From Bacteroidia bacterium (GTDB taxonomy: Bacteria; Bacteroidota; Bacteroidia; B-17B0; Aurantibacillaceae), in assembly GCA_021740825.1 (NCBI GenBank), contig JAIOZA010000016.1:1-64000 (forward strand): 64,000 nucleotides of DNA, written 5' to 3'. Made by a program: the position numbers and the translations under genes. Below are positions 54,343-64,000 of this stretch, in pieces. The notes beneath the pieces are model-generated. The model saw only the letters and a list, made by a program, of their open reading frames with translations, was not told the origin of the DNA and did no database searches. Position 1 is the stretch's first letter. The number at the start of each line of letters is the position of its first letter.

Positions 54343-55026
54343 ATGAAAAAATTATTCTCTACCCTATTTGCAGTTGCACTAACCACATTATCATTAAATG
54401 CACAAATAAAAGAAGGCTACATATTATATGATATGAAATTAGAAGGCCTTCCTCCTGAACAAGCTGCTATGATTGGTGATATGGAAACTAAAGTGACATT
54501 TAAAAACGAGAAATCGTTGACAGAAATGACTTCTATGATGTTCACTAACCAAACACTGACAGATGAGAAAGGAATGACCATGTTGATGGAACAAATGGGA
54601 AATAAAATCGCTGTGCAACAAACTAAAGCAGAAATGGAAAAAGAAGAAGCTAAATCAAAAGACAAACCCAGCGATCCTAAAATTGAGTATATTGCCGAAT
54701 CGAGAACCATTGCTGGGTATGAATGTAAAAAAGCAATCATTACTACAATTTCTGGTAAAGATAAAAAAGAAGAAAAGGTAGAAATGTGGTATTGTGATAA
54801 ATTTGAAAATCCAAATAAAGACGGAAAAGGTCGCGGCCAAGCCATCATGAAAGGATTAAAAGGAGTGCCATTTGAATATTCTGGCGGTCAGGGAGGAATG
54901 AAATTTAAAATGATAGCTAAGGAAGTATCGATTGATCCAGTTTCAGATTCTAAATTCAATTTATCTACCGAAGGTTATAAAATGATGACGATGGATGAAT
55001 TAAAAACAATGCAAGGAGGGCGATAA
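54343..55026 (+). CDS. Exported DUF4412-like protein
   Basis: The product has 227 residues with a signal peptide (MKKLFSTLFAVALTTLSLNAQ). It is rich in Met, Lys and Glu, with IKEGYILYDMKLEGLPPEQ at the mature N-terminus and ESRTIAGYECKKAIITT near 122. It is similar in layout to the preceding lipoprotein, so the two are probably old paralogues. DUF4412-type proteins are periplasmic with unknown function. It has its own promoter and terminator. Confidence 0.78.
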   Translation: MKKLFSTLFAVALTTLSLNAQIKEGYILYDMKLEGLPPEQAAMIGDMETKVTFKNEKSLTEMTSMMFTNQTLTDEKGMTMLMEQMGNKIAVQQTKAEMEKEEAKSKDKPSDPKIEYIAESRTIAGYECKKAIITTISGKDKKEEKVEMWYCDKFENPNKDGKGRGQAIMKGLKGVPFEYSGGQGGMKFKMIAKEVSIDPVSDSKFNLSTEGYKMMTMDELKTMQGGR

Positions 55027-55111
55027 TGCGCTAATGCTAATTTGATTTTATGAAGTAATAGAAGTTTAAAAACACAATTGATTAATTTTATTGTATCATA
55101 TTTTAATTAAA

Positions 55112-55140
55112 AAGTTCGGCAAAAAGCCGGACTTTCTTTT
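55112..55140 (+). terminator. Terminator of the DUF4412-like gene
   Basis: AAGTTCGGC (55112-55120), loop AAAAA and GCCGGACTT (55126-55134) form a 9-bp stem with one wobble, followed by a T-rich tail to 55140. Confidence 0.88.
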
Positions 55141-55249
55141 TGTGAAAATTGAAATGGAATTTAGTAGACAGTTAATTTTAGCATTATTAATTCATATTTT
55201 TTTTACAATTAATTTACAAGGAAAAATTCTTCTAATATGTTATCATTAT

Positions 55250-55262
55250 TCCATTTTATGGA
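55250..55262. promoter_or_regulatory. Third TCCATTTTATGGA palindrome
   Basis: This 13-bp sequence is identical to the copy at 24826-24838 and lies 108 bp before the outer-membrane gene at 55370. It may be a shared regulatory site, or chance in AT-rich DNA. Confidence 0.35.
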
Positions 55263-55369
55263 CTATTTCTAAATTAATTTCTAAGTAATTATTGTTTTGT
55301 ATATATTTATAAAAAATATGATAATGAATTAAAATAACATTATTTTTTTTATAAACAGCAATATTTTCA

Positions 55370-56317
55370 ATGAAAAAACTTTACTTAATTTTACTTTGTT
55401 TATTGATATTGCAAAATTCTTTTTCGCAAAATTTTAGGAGGCCAAACGATTGGACAAAGTATCGTCAAGAATTAATTATTCAAGTTGGAGCAGCCCAATT
55501 TTTAGGAGATCTTGGCGGATTAAATAAAAAAGGAACTGACTACAGCCCGGCTGATCTTGAATTTGCGTTAACAAGACCATCATTATCTTTAGCATACAAA
55601 TACAAAATAGAAAAATATTTCAATATTCAGTCTAGTTTAAGTTATTTGTTAGTAGCAGGTAACGATAAATTCACAAAAGATAAATTTAGAAACAATAGAA
55701 ATTTAAATTTTAAATCAAATATCTTTGAATTAGCTGTAAGAGCAGAGTACTCATTATTTTTTAGTTTAGATGGAATTAAATCTCGTCTTAAAAATGGATT
55801 ATCGAAGAAATCAAATAGTAAATCAAACGAATTAATTGGTTTTATTGGAGCAGGAGTTTTTTATTTCAATCCTAAAGGTAAAGATCCGGACTCAGGTGTT
55901 TATGAAAAGCTCTACCCACTTCATACCGAAGGACAAGGACTTCCGGGAGGCCCAAAACAATATAAAAGAATAGCTATATGTATTCCAATGGGGATAGCTT
56001 GGCAAATTTCGCTGACCAAACTTATAAATATTGGTGTGGAAATGAACTATAGGAAGACATTCACGGATTATATTGATGATGTAAGTACCACTTACTACTT
56101 TGACCGAAATGCTTTATTGGAAGCTTATGGACCAAAATCTCTTGCACTGTCAGACCCGAGTTTGGGTAATATTCCTGGCGCCAGCTTGCCAAATGGTGAT
56201 GGAACAGGAGCTCAAAGAGGCGATAAAGAAAATGACTCCTTTATGTCTATGCAGTTTAAAATTTCATATTTACTTAGTTCTAAGCGAACTAGAAGCAAAT
56301 TAAGATCTAAATTCTAG
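55370..56317 (+). CDS. DUF6089-like outer-membrane beta-barrel protein, copy 1
   Basis: The product has 315 residues with a signal peptide (MKKLYLILLCLLILQNSFSQ). It has alternating hydrophobic strands typical of small outer-membrane barrels, with QVGAAQFLGDLGG near 35, NLNFKSNIFELAVRAEYSLFF near 113 and a conserved TFTDYIDDVSTTYYFDRNALLEAYG block near 230. It ends in LRSKF with a hydrophobic last strand just before. It is highly similar to the next gene. Homologues are annotated DUF6089 or THC0290_0291 family. Function is unknown. Confidence 0.85.
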   Translation: MKKLYLILLCLLILQNSFSQNFRRPNDWTKYRQELIIQVGAAQFLGDLGGLNKKGTDYSPADLEFALTRPSLSLAYKYKIEKYFNIQSSLSYLLVAGNDKFTKDKFRNNRNLNFKSNIFELAVRAEYSLFFSLDGIKSRLKNGLSKKSNSKSNELIGFIGAGVFYFNPKGKDPDSGVYEKLYPLHTEGQGLPGGPKQYKRIAICIPMGIAWQISLTKLINIGVEMNYRKTFTDYIDDVSTTYYFDRNALLEAYGPKSLALSDPSLGNIPGASLPNGDGTGAQRGDKENDSFMSMQFKISYLLSSKRTRSKLRSKF

Positions 56318-56522
56318 TTTGAATTAAATTGCTATTATTTTCGTTAAAAATTTTACAGATAATTAAAAAAAACTATCATTGATTATTTTTTAGATTAAAA
56401 CATTTAAGTTATAAGATATAATAATCTTTGTTTTTACGACTAATATAAAGTAAGACCTTAGGTTGCAACAAAATATAAATTAACTATTTCAAAAAAAGCT
56501 ATCACAAATTAAAAAAAAATAC

Positions 56523-56530
56523 TATTTTTG
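56523..56530 (+). promoter_or_regulatory. -7 element of barrel gene copy 2
   Basis: TATTTTTG matches TAnnTTTG, 22 bp before the ATG at 56553. It shows that the second paralogue can be transcribed on its own. The first copy has no equally good box. Confidence 0.45.
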
Positions 56531-56552
56531 CTACTATTGTATTTTGAACTCA

Positions 56553-57500
56553 ATGAAAAAAATTATATTATTTTTCAGTTTTATTTTTTTGTTGCAAAAT
56601 TCTTTTTCACAGAATTTCACAAGACCTAACGATTGGAAAAAATATCGTCAAGAAATAATAGTTCAAGTTGGGGTATCACAATTTTTAGGTGATCTTGGTG
56701 GGTTAAATTCAACGGGCACTGATTATAGTCCTGCAGATATAGAATTTGCAGCAACTAAGCCATCTTTATCTTTTGCTTATCGTTATAAACTTGCGAAAAA
56801 TTTTAATATTCATTCAAGTTTAAATTATTTGTTAGTTGCAGGAGACGATAAATTAACTGCTGAGAAATTTAGAAATAATCGAAATTTAAATTTTAAATCA
56901 AATATATTTGAACTTGCCGCTAGAGCAGAACTTTCTGTTTTCTATAGTAATGCAGGGCATAGATATGGAATTAAAAATACTGCAGCAAGTCGTCATAAAA
57001 GTAAGTCAAATGAATTAATTGGCTTTATTGGTTTAGGTGTTTTTTATTTTAACCCAAAGGGCAAAGATCCGAATACAGGAAGTTACGTGAAACTTTACCC
57101 ACTTCACACAGAAGGTCAAGGATTACCTGGTGGACCGAAGCAATATAAGCGGATTTCAATTAGTATTCCAATGGGAGTGGCTTGGAGAATGTCGGTAACA
57201 AAACTACTAAATGTTGGAGTTGAATTTAACTATAGAAAAACTTTTACTGATTATATTGATGATGTTAGTACCACTTATTATTTTGATAGAGCTGCGCAAG
57301 CAGATGCATACGGCCCACAATCATTAGCATTGTCTGACCCAAGTTTAGGTGATATACCAGGCGCTAGTCTCCCTAACGGTGATGGTACAGGTGCTCAAAG
57401 AGGTGATAAAGAAAATGATTCTTTTATGTCGATGCAAATTAAAGTTGGTTATTTTCTTAGTCCTAAGCGCAAAAAAACTAGATTACGTTCTAAATTCTAG
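56553..57500 (+). CDS. DUF6089-like outer-membrane beta-barrel protein, copy 2
   Basis: ATG 56553 is preferred to a TTG at 56544. It makes 315 residues, the same length as copy 1, with signal peptide MKKIILFFSFIFLLQNSFSQ. Most of the body is near-identical to copy 1. Differences gather around residues 131-147 (YSNAGHRYGIKNTAASRHK, where copy 1 has FSLDGIKSRLKNGLSKKSN) and at Asn/Asp and Lys/Arg positions. A tandem duplication is clear. The 235-bp gap and separate -7 box imply separate control. Confidence 0.86.
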   Translation: MKKIILFFSFIFLLQNSFSQNFTRPNDWKKYRQEIIVQVGVSQFLGDLGGLNSTGTDYSPADIEFAATKPSLSFAYRYKLAKNFNIHSSLNYLLVAGDDKLTAEKFRNNRNLNFKSNIFELAARAELSVFYSNAGHRYGIKNTAASRHKSKSNELIGFIGLGVFYFNPKGKDPNTGSYVKLYPLHTEGQGLPGGPKQYKRISISIPMGVAWRMSVTKLLNVGVEFNYRKTFTDYIDDVSTTYYFDRAAQADAYGPQSLALSDPSLGDIPGASLPNGDGTGAQRGDKENDSFMSMQIKVGYFLSPKRKKTRLRSKF

Positions 57501-57527
57501 TATTTAGCTGATACTAGATATCCCAAT

Positions 57528-58001
57528 TTATTTTTTAGGGTGATCAAACAAAAATAAATTTCCAATTTTAATTTCTTTCCAATTTTTTACATCGAAATTA
57601 ATTCCTGCAATACAACATGTGGGCATCAGTATATGAGATGATTGTGTTAATTGGCCTACTAAATCACTAATGGTGGGATTATGACCAAATAGCATAACGG
57701 TGTCATATTTATTATCAATTTCAGAAAAAACCGAAACGTAATCATTTACTGTTGATTCATAAAGCTCTTGCTTTAAAATAATAGTATTGGCATTATGATT
57801 TAAGTTTCTTGCAAATAGTAAAGCAGTGGTAAAAGCTCTTACTGCCGGGCTAGAAATAATAAGATCAGGCTTTATTACTCTTTGATAACTCATAGAATTT
57901 GCATTTGCATAGCCTCTTTCATTTAGAGGACGCTCAATATCTTTTAAATGTGGATTTTCCCAATCAGATTTTGCATGGCGAACAAGAAAAAGTTTTTTCA
58001 T
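57528..58001 (-). CDS. SixA-type histidine phosphatase
   Basis: ATG 58001 is chosen (a GTG at 58010 would add three residues). The product has 157 residues with the phosphatase RHAKSDW at 8-14, the second acidic/His site in LFGHNPTISDLVGQ near 109-122, and DIERPLNERG near 21. SixA removes phosphate from phosphohistidine or similar groups in the cytoplasm. The substrate is unknown. It is convergent with the second barrel gene. Confidence 0.88.
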   Translation of the reverse strand: MKKLFLVRHAKSDWENPHLKDIERPLNERGYANANSMSYQRVIKPDLIISSPAVRAFTTALLFARNLNHNANTIILKQELYESTVNDYVSVFSEIDNKYDTVMLFGHNPTISDLVGQLTQSSHILMPTCCIAGINFDVKNWKEIKIGNLFLFDHPKK

Positions 58002-58090
58002 CGTAAACACTATTAAGTATAATTGACTATTTTTTTAATTTTCTGATGTTTAGATCATTTAATAATCAATAGCTTTTGATTGCTTGGAAT

Positions 58091-58128
58091 AAAACAAAAA
58101 GTGGGTTAAAAATTGATAACCCACTTTT
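58091..58128 (-). terminator. Terminator of mdh
   Basis: AAAAGTGGGTTA (58097-58108) pairs with TAACCCACTTTT (58117-58128) over an 8-nt loop. On the minus strand, the strand of mdh, a T-rich tail follows. Confidence 0.86.
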
Positions 58129-58214
58129 ATTTTTAAATGCAGTAACTTACTAAAAAAATTACAACCTTAAATTTTCAGAAATAAGAAGAAGCCAAAATCA
58201 ATTTAACTACTTAA

Positions 58215-59153
58215 TTATGCAGTTACAGTTGATAAAACTGAGTTCATGCTTCTTACAGCTTCTGCACTCTTTGCAAATAAAGCTTTTTCTTCCTCATTCA
58301 AATTAAAGTCAACTATTTTTTCCCAACCGTTTTTACCAATAATTACAGGAACGCCCATGCAAATATCAGATTGACCGTATTCTCCTTCTAACATAACACT
58401 GCAAGGAATTAATTTTTTCTGATCATTTAAAATACTATCAACGATAGTTGCAACAGCAGCACCGGGTGCATACCAAGCCGATGTTCCTAACATACCTGTT
58501 AATGTAGCACCACCAACCATTGTATCTGCAGCAACTTTTTTCAAAGTTTCAGCGTTTAATGTTTGAGAAACAGGTACACCATTATAGGTTGCCAAACGAG
58601 TTAAAGGAATCATAGTGGTATCACCATGTCCACCAATTACAACACCTTGAACATCACTTGCCGGAGCATTTAATGCTTGAGATAAATAACAATTAAAACG
58701 TGCACTATCTAAAGCACCACCCATCCCAATAATGCGATTTTTAGGTAATTTACTTCCTTTTAATGCTAAGTAAGTCATTGTATCCATTGGATTTGAAACA
58801 ATAATTATAACTGCATTTGGGGAGTGTTTTAATACATTTTCTGTAACTGTTTTCACAATTCCCGCATTAATACCAATTAACTCTTCACGAGTCATACCTG
58901 GCTTACGTGGGATTCCTGAGGTAATTACTACTACATCACTATTAGCTGTTTTAGCATAATCATTTGTACTACCGCTAATTCGTGTATTAAATCCATTTAA
59001 AGAAGCTGTTTGCATTAAATCTAACGCTTTACCTTCTGCAAAGTTTTCTTTAATATCTAAGATAACTACTTCACTTGCAATTCTTCTTTGTGCAATATAT
59101 TCTGCACATGTTGCGCCTACATTTCCAGCGCCGATAACTGATACTTTTGTCAT
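58215..59153 (-). CDS. mdh: Malate dehydrogenase (LDH-like type)
   Basis: The product has 312 residues. The Rossmann loop is GAGNVGATCAEYIA (residues 8-21). The substrate-specificity loop GIPRKPGMTREEL carries the arginines typical of malate over lactate. IVSNPMDTMTYLA and the catalytic GGHGDTTMIPL are intact. It interconverts malate and oxaloacetate with NAD. A REP-like inverted repeat lies between it and the upstream gyrB. Confidence 0.94.
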   Translation of the reverse strand: MTKVSVIGAGNVGATCAEYIAQRRIASEVVILDIKENFAEGKALDLMQTASLNGFNTRISGSTNDYAKTANSDVVVITSGIPRKPGMTREELIGINAGIVKTVTENVLKHSPNAVIIIVSNPMDTMTYLALKGSKLPKNRIIGMGGALDSARFNCYLSQALNAPASDVQGVVIGGHGDTTMIPLTRLATYNGVPVSQTLNAETLKKVAADTMVGGATLTGMLGTSAWYAPGAAVATIVDSILNDQKKLIPCSVMLEGEYGQSDICMGVPVIIGKNGWEKIVDFNLNEEEKALFAKSAEAVRSMNSVLSTVTA

Positions 59154-59195
59154 TTTAATTATGTTTTTTTATGTTTTTACTTTTTTTATTTTCAT

Positions 59196-59263
59196 TTGTC
59201 ACACTGAGCGTAGTCGAAGTGTTTTCGTTTTAGCCTGCCCTTCGACTCCGCTCAGGTTGACAA
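59196..59263. repeat. REP-like GC-rich inverted repeat
   Basis: The 24-nt arms at 59196-59219 and 59240-59263 match with three mismatches over a 20-nt loop. The core is CTGAGCGTAGTCGAAG and its partner CTTCGACTCCGCTCAG. It sits between gyrB and mdh and is much more GC-rich than its surroundings. Such 'TTCGACTCCGCTCAG' elements are, from memory, dispersed in Bacteroidota genomes. It may also act as a gyrB terminator or mRNA 3' structure. Confidence 0.75.
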
Positions 59264-59282
59264 GCTTATGAAAAACTAATCT

Positions 59283-61316
<2,034 letters not shown>

Positions 61317-61460
61317 TTACTAACAAGTGTTCATAAAATTTGGTTAAATAAGATAAAAAAATCTGAAAAAATTTGCTGAATTATTAAATGCGATTTCATA
61401 AATCTTAAATACCTATTTTAATCAATAATTTTCATACATTTCAAGTCTAAAAAATCATCA

Positions 61461-62231
61461 ATGGAAAACATATTTACAGCAGAATCCTTGCTTAGTTTAA
61501 TACCTCTAACTTTAATGGAAATATTATTAGGTATCGATAATGTGATTTTTGTTTCCATTATTTTAAGTCGCCTCGATAAAAATCAAACCAAAAAAGCAGG
61601 ATTTATTTGGATGACAGTTGGTATAATAATGCGTATTTTATTTTTATTTATTTTAGGTTACTTAATAAAAGGAGAGCAAGTGTTATTTACAATTTTCAAT
61701 CATTCTGTAGCAATAAAAGATTTGATAATGCTTGCTGGAGGCCTTTTTTTACTTGTTAATTCAACATTAGAAATTCATAATAAACTAGAAGGTGAAGATC
61801 CCGATGAAATTCTCCAAAAAGAAAAAAAGAAACAAGTTTCGTTTAAATCAATTGTTTTGCAAATGATTTTAATTGATATGGTTTTTAGTATTGATGGTGT
61901 TGTAACTGCAATTGGAATGGCTAATAATATACAAATAATGATGATTGCTGTTTTAATTAGTATGGCTGTGATGTTTTACTTTGCTCCAAAAATATCAGCG
62001 TTCATTCATAAACATCCTACATTTAAAGTACTTGCGCTATCCTTTTTAGTTTTAATTGCTGTACTATTAATTGTAGAAGGAGTGCATATTGATAAAGTTG
62101 AAATACCAAAAGGATATATCTATTTTGCGATGGCCTTCTCGTTTGCAGTTGAATTAATAAATTTAAAAGTAAGAAAGAAATTTAATCCTGTAGAATTAAG
62201 ATCTCCAACTTTAAAAGATTCTAATCATTAA
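61461..62231 (+). CDS. TerC family membrane protein
   Basis: The product has 256 residues and about seven to eight helices. The family motif LGIDNVIFVSIILSRL is near residues 23-38, and MVFSIDGVVTAIGMANNIQI is near 140-158, with paired acidic residues in the helices. TerC proteins are proposed metal exporters or membrane-insertion aids; one family has a role in manganese supply to secreted enzymes. The exact role here is not known. It stands alone. Confidence 0.9.
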   Translation: MENIFTAESLLSLIPLTLMEILLGIDNVIFVSIILSRLDKNQTKKAGFIWMTVGIIMRILFLFILGYLIKGEQVLFTIFNHSVAIKDLIMLAGGLFLLVNSTLEIHNKLEGEDPDEILQKEKKKQVSFKSIVLQMILIDMVFSIDGVVTAIGMANNIQIMMIAVLISMAVMFYFAPKISAFIHKHPTFKVLALSFLVLIAVLLIVEGVHIDKVEIPKGYIYFAMAFSFAVELINLKVRKKFNPVELRSPTLKDSNH

Positions 62232-62545
62232 TAAAATCCTTAGTTTGCAGTACATAAAAATAGCGACGAAACTTGTAGATTGTTTAATAAAAATAATAAT
62301 GCGTAATAACATTACATCAACTATTAATATAATCGAAAGGAAATATGTCTGCAATAAACATAAAAAGTATAATCAACACATACAAACACTTGATTACTTA
62401 AAATAATTATTAAATTGATTTTAACATTTTCTACTTAGCAATTAATTAATAATTTTAACTACCTTTCTTAAATATATTTTTTAAAAAATTATTTAATTCT
62501 AATTATCTATTTACTATATTAAAATTAAAAAAGCAATGTACTCAT
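62232..62545. other. 314-bp very AT-rich intergenic region
   Basis: No coding frame, RNA or strong terminator was recognised after terC. No good TAnnTTTG box was seen near the barrel gene start, so its promoter may use another sigma factor. A weak TAATG/CATTA inverted pair is near 62300. Confidence 0.5.
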
Positions 62546-63688
62546 ATGAATCATAAACTATTTAATAGAATACTATTTTGCCCACTATATTCTTCGCCTC
62601 AAAAACTACAAATATTGTTTTTTCTTTTTCTACTATTTGTTTCATATAGTAAGTTTAGTGCGCAACAAGACGTAAAAAAAACTCAGATTAATTTTTTTGG
62701 TCATATTGAATACGACTTTGACGCACTACCAACATCAAATAATTCTTACTTTAGTTTAGGTGAGCAAGATTTTTTTATTGTATCAAAATTAACACAACGT
62801 ATTTCATTCTTGGGTGAAAACGTTATCCGATATGATGGAAAATCGCCCTCTTTTTTCATTCCGAGTATTGAGCGAATGCAATTAAAGTTTGATTATTTTA
62901 AAAATCACAGTTTGGTTGTAGGAAAAATGCATACTCCTGTTAATTATTGGAACGATGTGTATCACCATGGTAGATTTTTCTTTCCTACTGTTGACAGACC
63001 AATTGCCTTTTCTTATTTAGTGCCCGTTCACACGCTTGGTTTACGTTTACAGGGTCAAAATTTAGGTAAAATTAAATTTGGTTATGATTTGGTTGCCGGA
63101 AATGGTATTTCATCAACCGATTTTGCTGATAGTGGTGTAAACACATCTGCAATGGCTGGGGTTCATATCAAACCAATAGATAATTTGCGTTTTGGCATTT
63201 CTTATTACTACGATTTTATACAAGGAAACGTTTCCGGAATACATAGTGGCCATGCAACTGCCACACATCAAGCAATTGCAGCAAAGTATAAAGGAAATAT
63301 AAATTTTGAATTATTTTCTGTTTCTGCTTCTTATTTTTCAGATAAGTTTGAATTTTTAAATGAAAGCTGCTTAAATAAATCAGGAAGCGATTCGTTGGGC
63401 ATTGCAATGAATATGAGTAACTACACTTATATAGGCTATACCATAAAAGATAAAATAACGCCATTTATTTCTTACGACTTTATTGATATATCTCAAAAAG
63501 ATGTGCATGTTGGTCATTTAAGCAGAAATAAATTAATTGCAGGTTGCAGATATAGTGTTAACCATTTGATGAATATTAAACTGCATGTTGGTATACTTTC
63601 ATCCAATCATACTTTGTTTAATAGTCATCCGCATAACAGTACACCTAATAGCTATGAATTTAAAATACAGCTGGCGTATGGCTTTTAA
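62546..63688 (+). CDS. Outer-membrane beta-barrel (porin-like) protein
   Basis: The product has 380 residues. After a positively charged start, residues about 24-40 form a hydrophobic signal region ending SYSKFSAQQ, which is long for a signal peptide. The mature part has many alternating beta strands and ends in KIQLAYGF, with the terminal aromatic residue typical of outer-membrane barrels. FFFPTVDRPIAFSYLVP and HTLGLRLQGQNLGKIKFGYDLVAGNGI give it a porin-like look. It overlaps the next gene by 11 bp, so the two are translated together. Confidence 0.8.
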   Translation: MNHKLFNRILFCPLYSSPQKLQILFFLFLLFVSYSKFSAQQDVKKTQINFFGHIEYDFDALPTSNNSYFSLGEQDFFIVSKLTQRISFLGENVIRYDGKSPSFFIPSIERMQLKFDYFKNHSLVVGKMHTPVNYWNDVYHHGRFFFPTVDRPIAFSYLVPVHTLGLRLQGQNLGKIKFGYDLVAGNGISSTDFADSGVNTSAMAGVHIKPIDNLRFGISYYYDFIQGNVSGIHSGHATATHQAIAAKYKGNINFELFSVSASYFSDKFEFLNESCLNKSGSDSLGIAMNMSNYTYIGYTIKDKITPFISYDFIDISQKDVHVGHLSRNKLIAGCRYSVNHLMNIKLHVGILSSNHTLFNSHPHNSTPNSYEFKIQLAYGF

Positions 63689-64000
63689 GAAATTCATAAT
63701 AATAGTGGTTTGCTTACTCATAATGGGGAAAGCAAATAATGCAATTGCACAAATTGCAGAAGATTTAATTGTAATAGCAAATGATATTGGAGTGAGTTCG
63801 TTAACCAAAAAACAAGTTATATCTTATTTAAAAGGGGAGAAAAACTTTTGGGAAAAAAGAAAAAAAGTATTGATTGCTCTGCCGTCATCTAAGTCTGAAT
63901 TAGCAACTATAGTAGCAAGATCAATATATAAAACTAGTTCCGAAGGTATGCAGAAATATTGGTTATCTCTTGTATTTCAAGGGAGAGCAGATCCTCCTAT
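63678..64000 (+). CDS. PstS-like periplasmic substrate-binding protein, N-terminal part
   Basis: ATG 63678 overlaps the stop of the barrel gene. The frame is open to the window edge (107 complete codons, 3' truncated). A signal peptide (MAFKKFIIIVVCLLIMGKANNAIA) is followed by ITKKQ-like and YLKGEKNFW segments and the PstS-like LPSSKSELATIVARSIY. Near the edge is KYWLSLVFQGRADPP, which resembles the phosphate ABC transporter substrate-binding-protein-like family (compare the RYWxxxWFxG segment). It is probably a sensor or binding protein linked to the porin-like barrel. The rest cannot be judged. Confidence 0.7.
   Translation, partial: MAFKKFIIIVVCLLIMGKANNAIAQIAEDLIVIANDIGVSSLTKKQVISYLKGEKNFWEKRKKVLIALPSSKSELATIVARSIYKTSSEGMQKYWLSLVFQGRADPP

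Noticed and set aside
54417-54848. A 143-codon minus-strand frame opposite the DUF4412-like gene
   Set aside because: It is a shadow of a coding region with clear signal peptide and paralogue; its composition (Ser/Phe/Ile) is that of reversed AAA/GAA-rich codons.
55091-55288. A 65-codon open frame (MYHILIKKFGKK...)
   Set aside because: It starts with TTG inside the terminator region of the DUF4412-like gene, and its first codons are the terminator stem. It shows no family resemblance.
57497-57517. Hairpin CTAGTAT-ATACTAG after the second barrel gene as a terminator
   Set aside because: The 7-bp stem is AT-rich and has no T run straight after it, so it is too weak to call.

Overview
The window reads as a stretch of a Bacteroidota chromosome (Flavobacteria/Sphingobacteria/Chitinophaga-like; I cannot fix the order). 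The evidence is strongly AT-rich DNA, three proteins with type IX secretion (T9SS) C-terminal sorting domains, families typical of the phylum (DUF4476, DUF4139, DUF423, DUF2279, DUF6089-like, GLPGLI/DUF4412-like), Shine-Dalgarno-poor starts, and many TAnnTTTG boxes upstream of genes, which is the -7 element of the Bacteroidota sigma factor. No rRNA, tRNA, CRISPR array, prophage or intact insertion sequence was seen. It is mainly a core-genome region with some secreted or lineage-specific genes.

Layout. 1-7.5 kb: ridA, a fused alpha/beta 2-oxoacid dehydrogenase E1, a small exported protein, an arginase-family hydrolase, dnaB and yajQ. 7.5-15 kb: a 1,497-residue exported protein of unknown function, a DUF4139 protein, a structured intergenic element and recR. 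15-23.4 kb: a peptide-type ABC solute-binding lipoprotein, an MMPL/RND transporter, a TauE/SafE permease coupled to a BadF-type kinase, and malic enzyme-phosphotransacetylase. 23.4-31.4 kb: a lipoprotein, a T9SS-secreted esterase, a saccharopine dehydrogenase-family enzyme divergent from a DUF4476 / DUF423 / EamA group, and a GT-C glycosyltransferase. 31.5-41.9 kb: a 2,099-residue T9SS type B protein, then a tightly packed run of sterol-desaturase-like, YihY/BrkB, alpha/beta hydrolase and DUF2279 genes.

42-50.4 kb is mostly minus strand: SirB1-like, nucleoside phosphorylase, diacylglycerol kinase and TonB-C proteins, a repeat-rich T9SS type A protein, MarR and thiolase, with ruvX on plus. 50.7-57.5 kb: metallophosphoesterase, arginine decarboxylase, two related DUF4412/GLPGLI-like proteins and a tandem pair of outer-membrane paralogues. 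57.5-64 kb: SixA-like phosphatase, malate dehydrogenase, gyrB, terC, and an outer-membrane barrel gene overlapping a PstS-like gene cut by the window edge.

The most interesting features are regulatory and repetitive. A near-consensus arginine decarboxylase promoter has a perfect 9+1+9 palindrome overlapping its -7 box and almost no 5' leader. The type B protein carries a three-domain super-repeat with a period of exactly 627 bp. A structured, partly GC-rich intergenic element lies at 14021-14110. A TCCATnTTATGGA palindrome occurs at three places. I did not find a clearly new multi-gene defence or metabolic system; the nearest candidates are the unknown 1.5-kresidue exported protein and the barrel/PstS-like pair.
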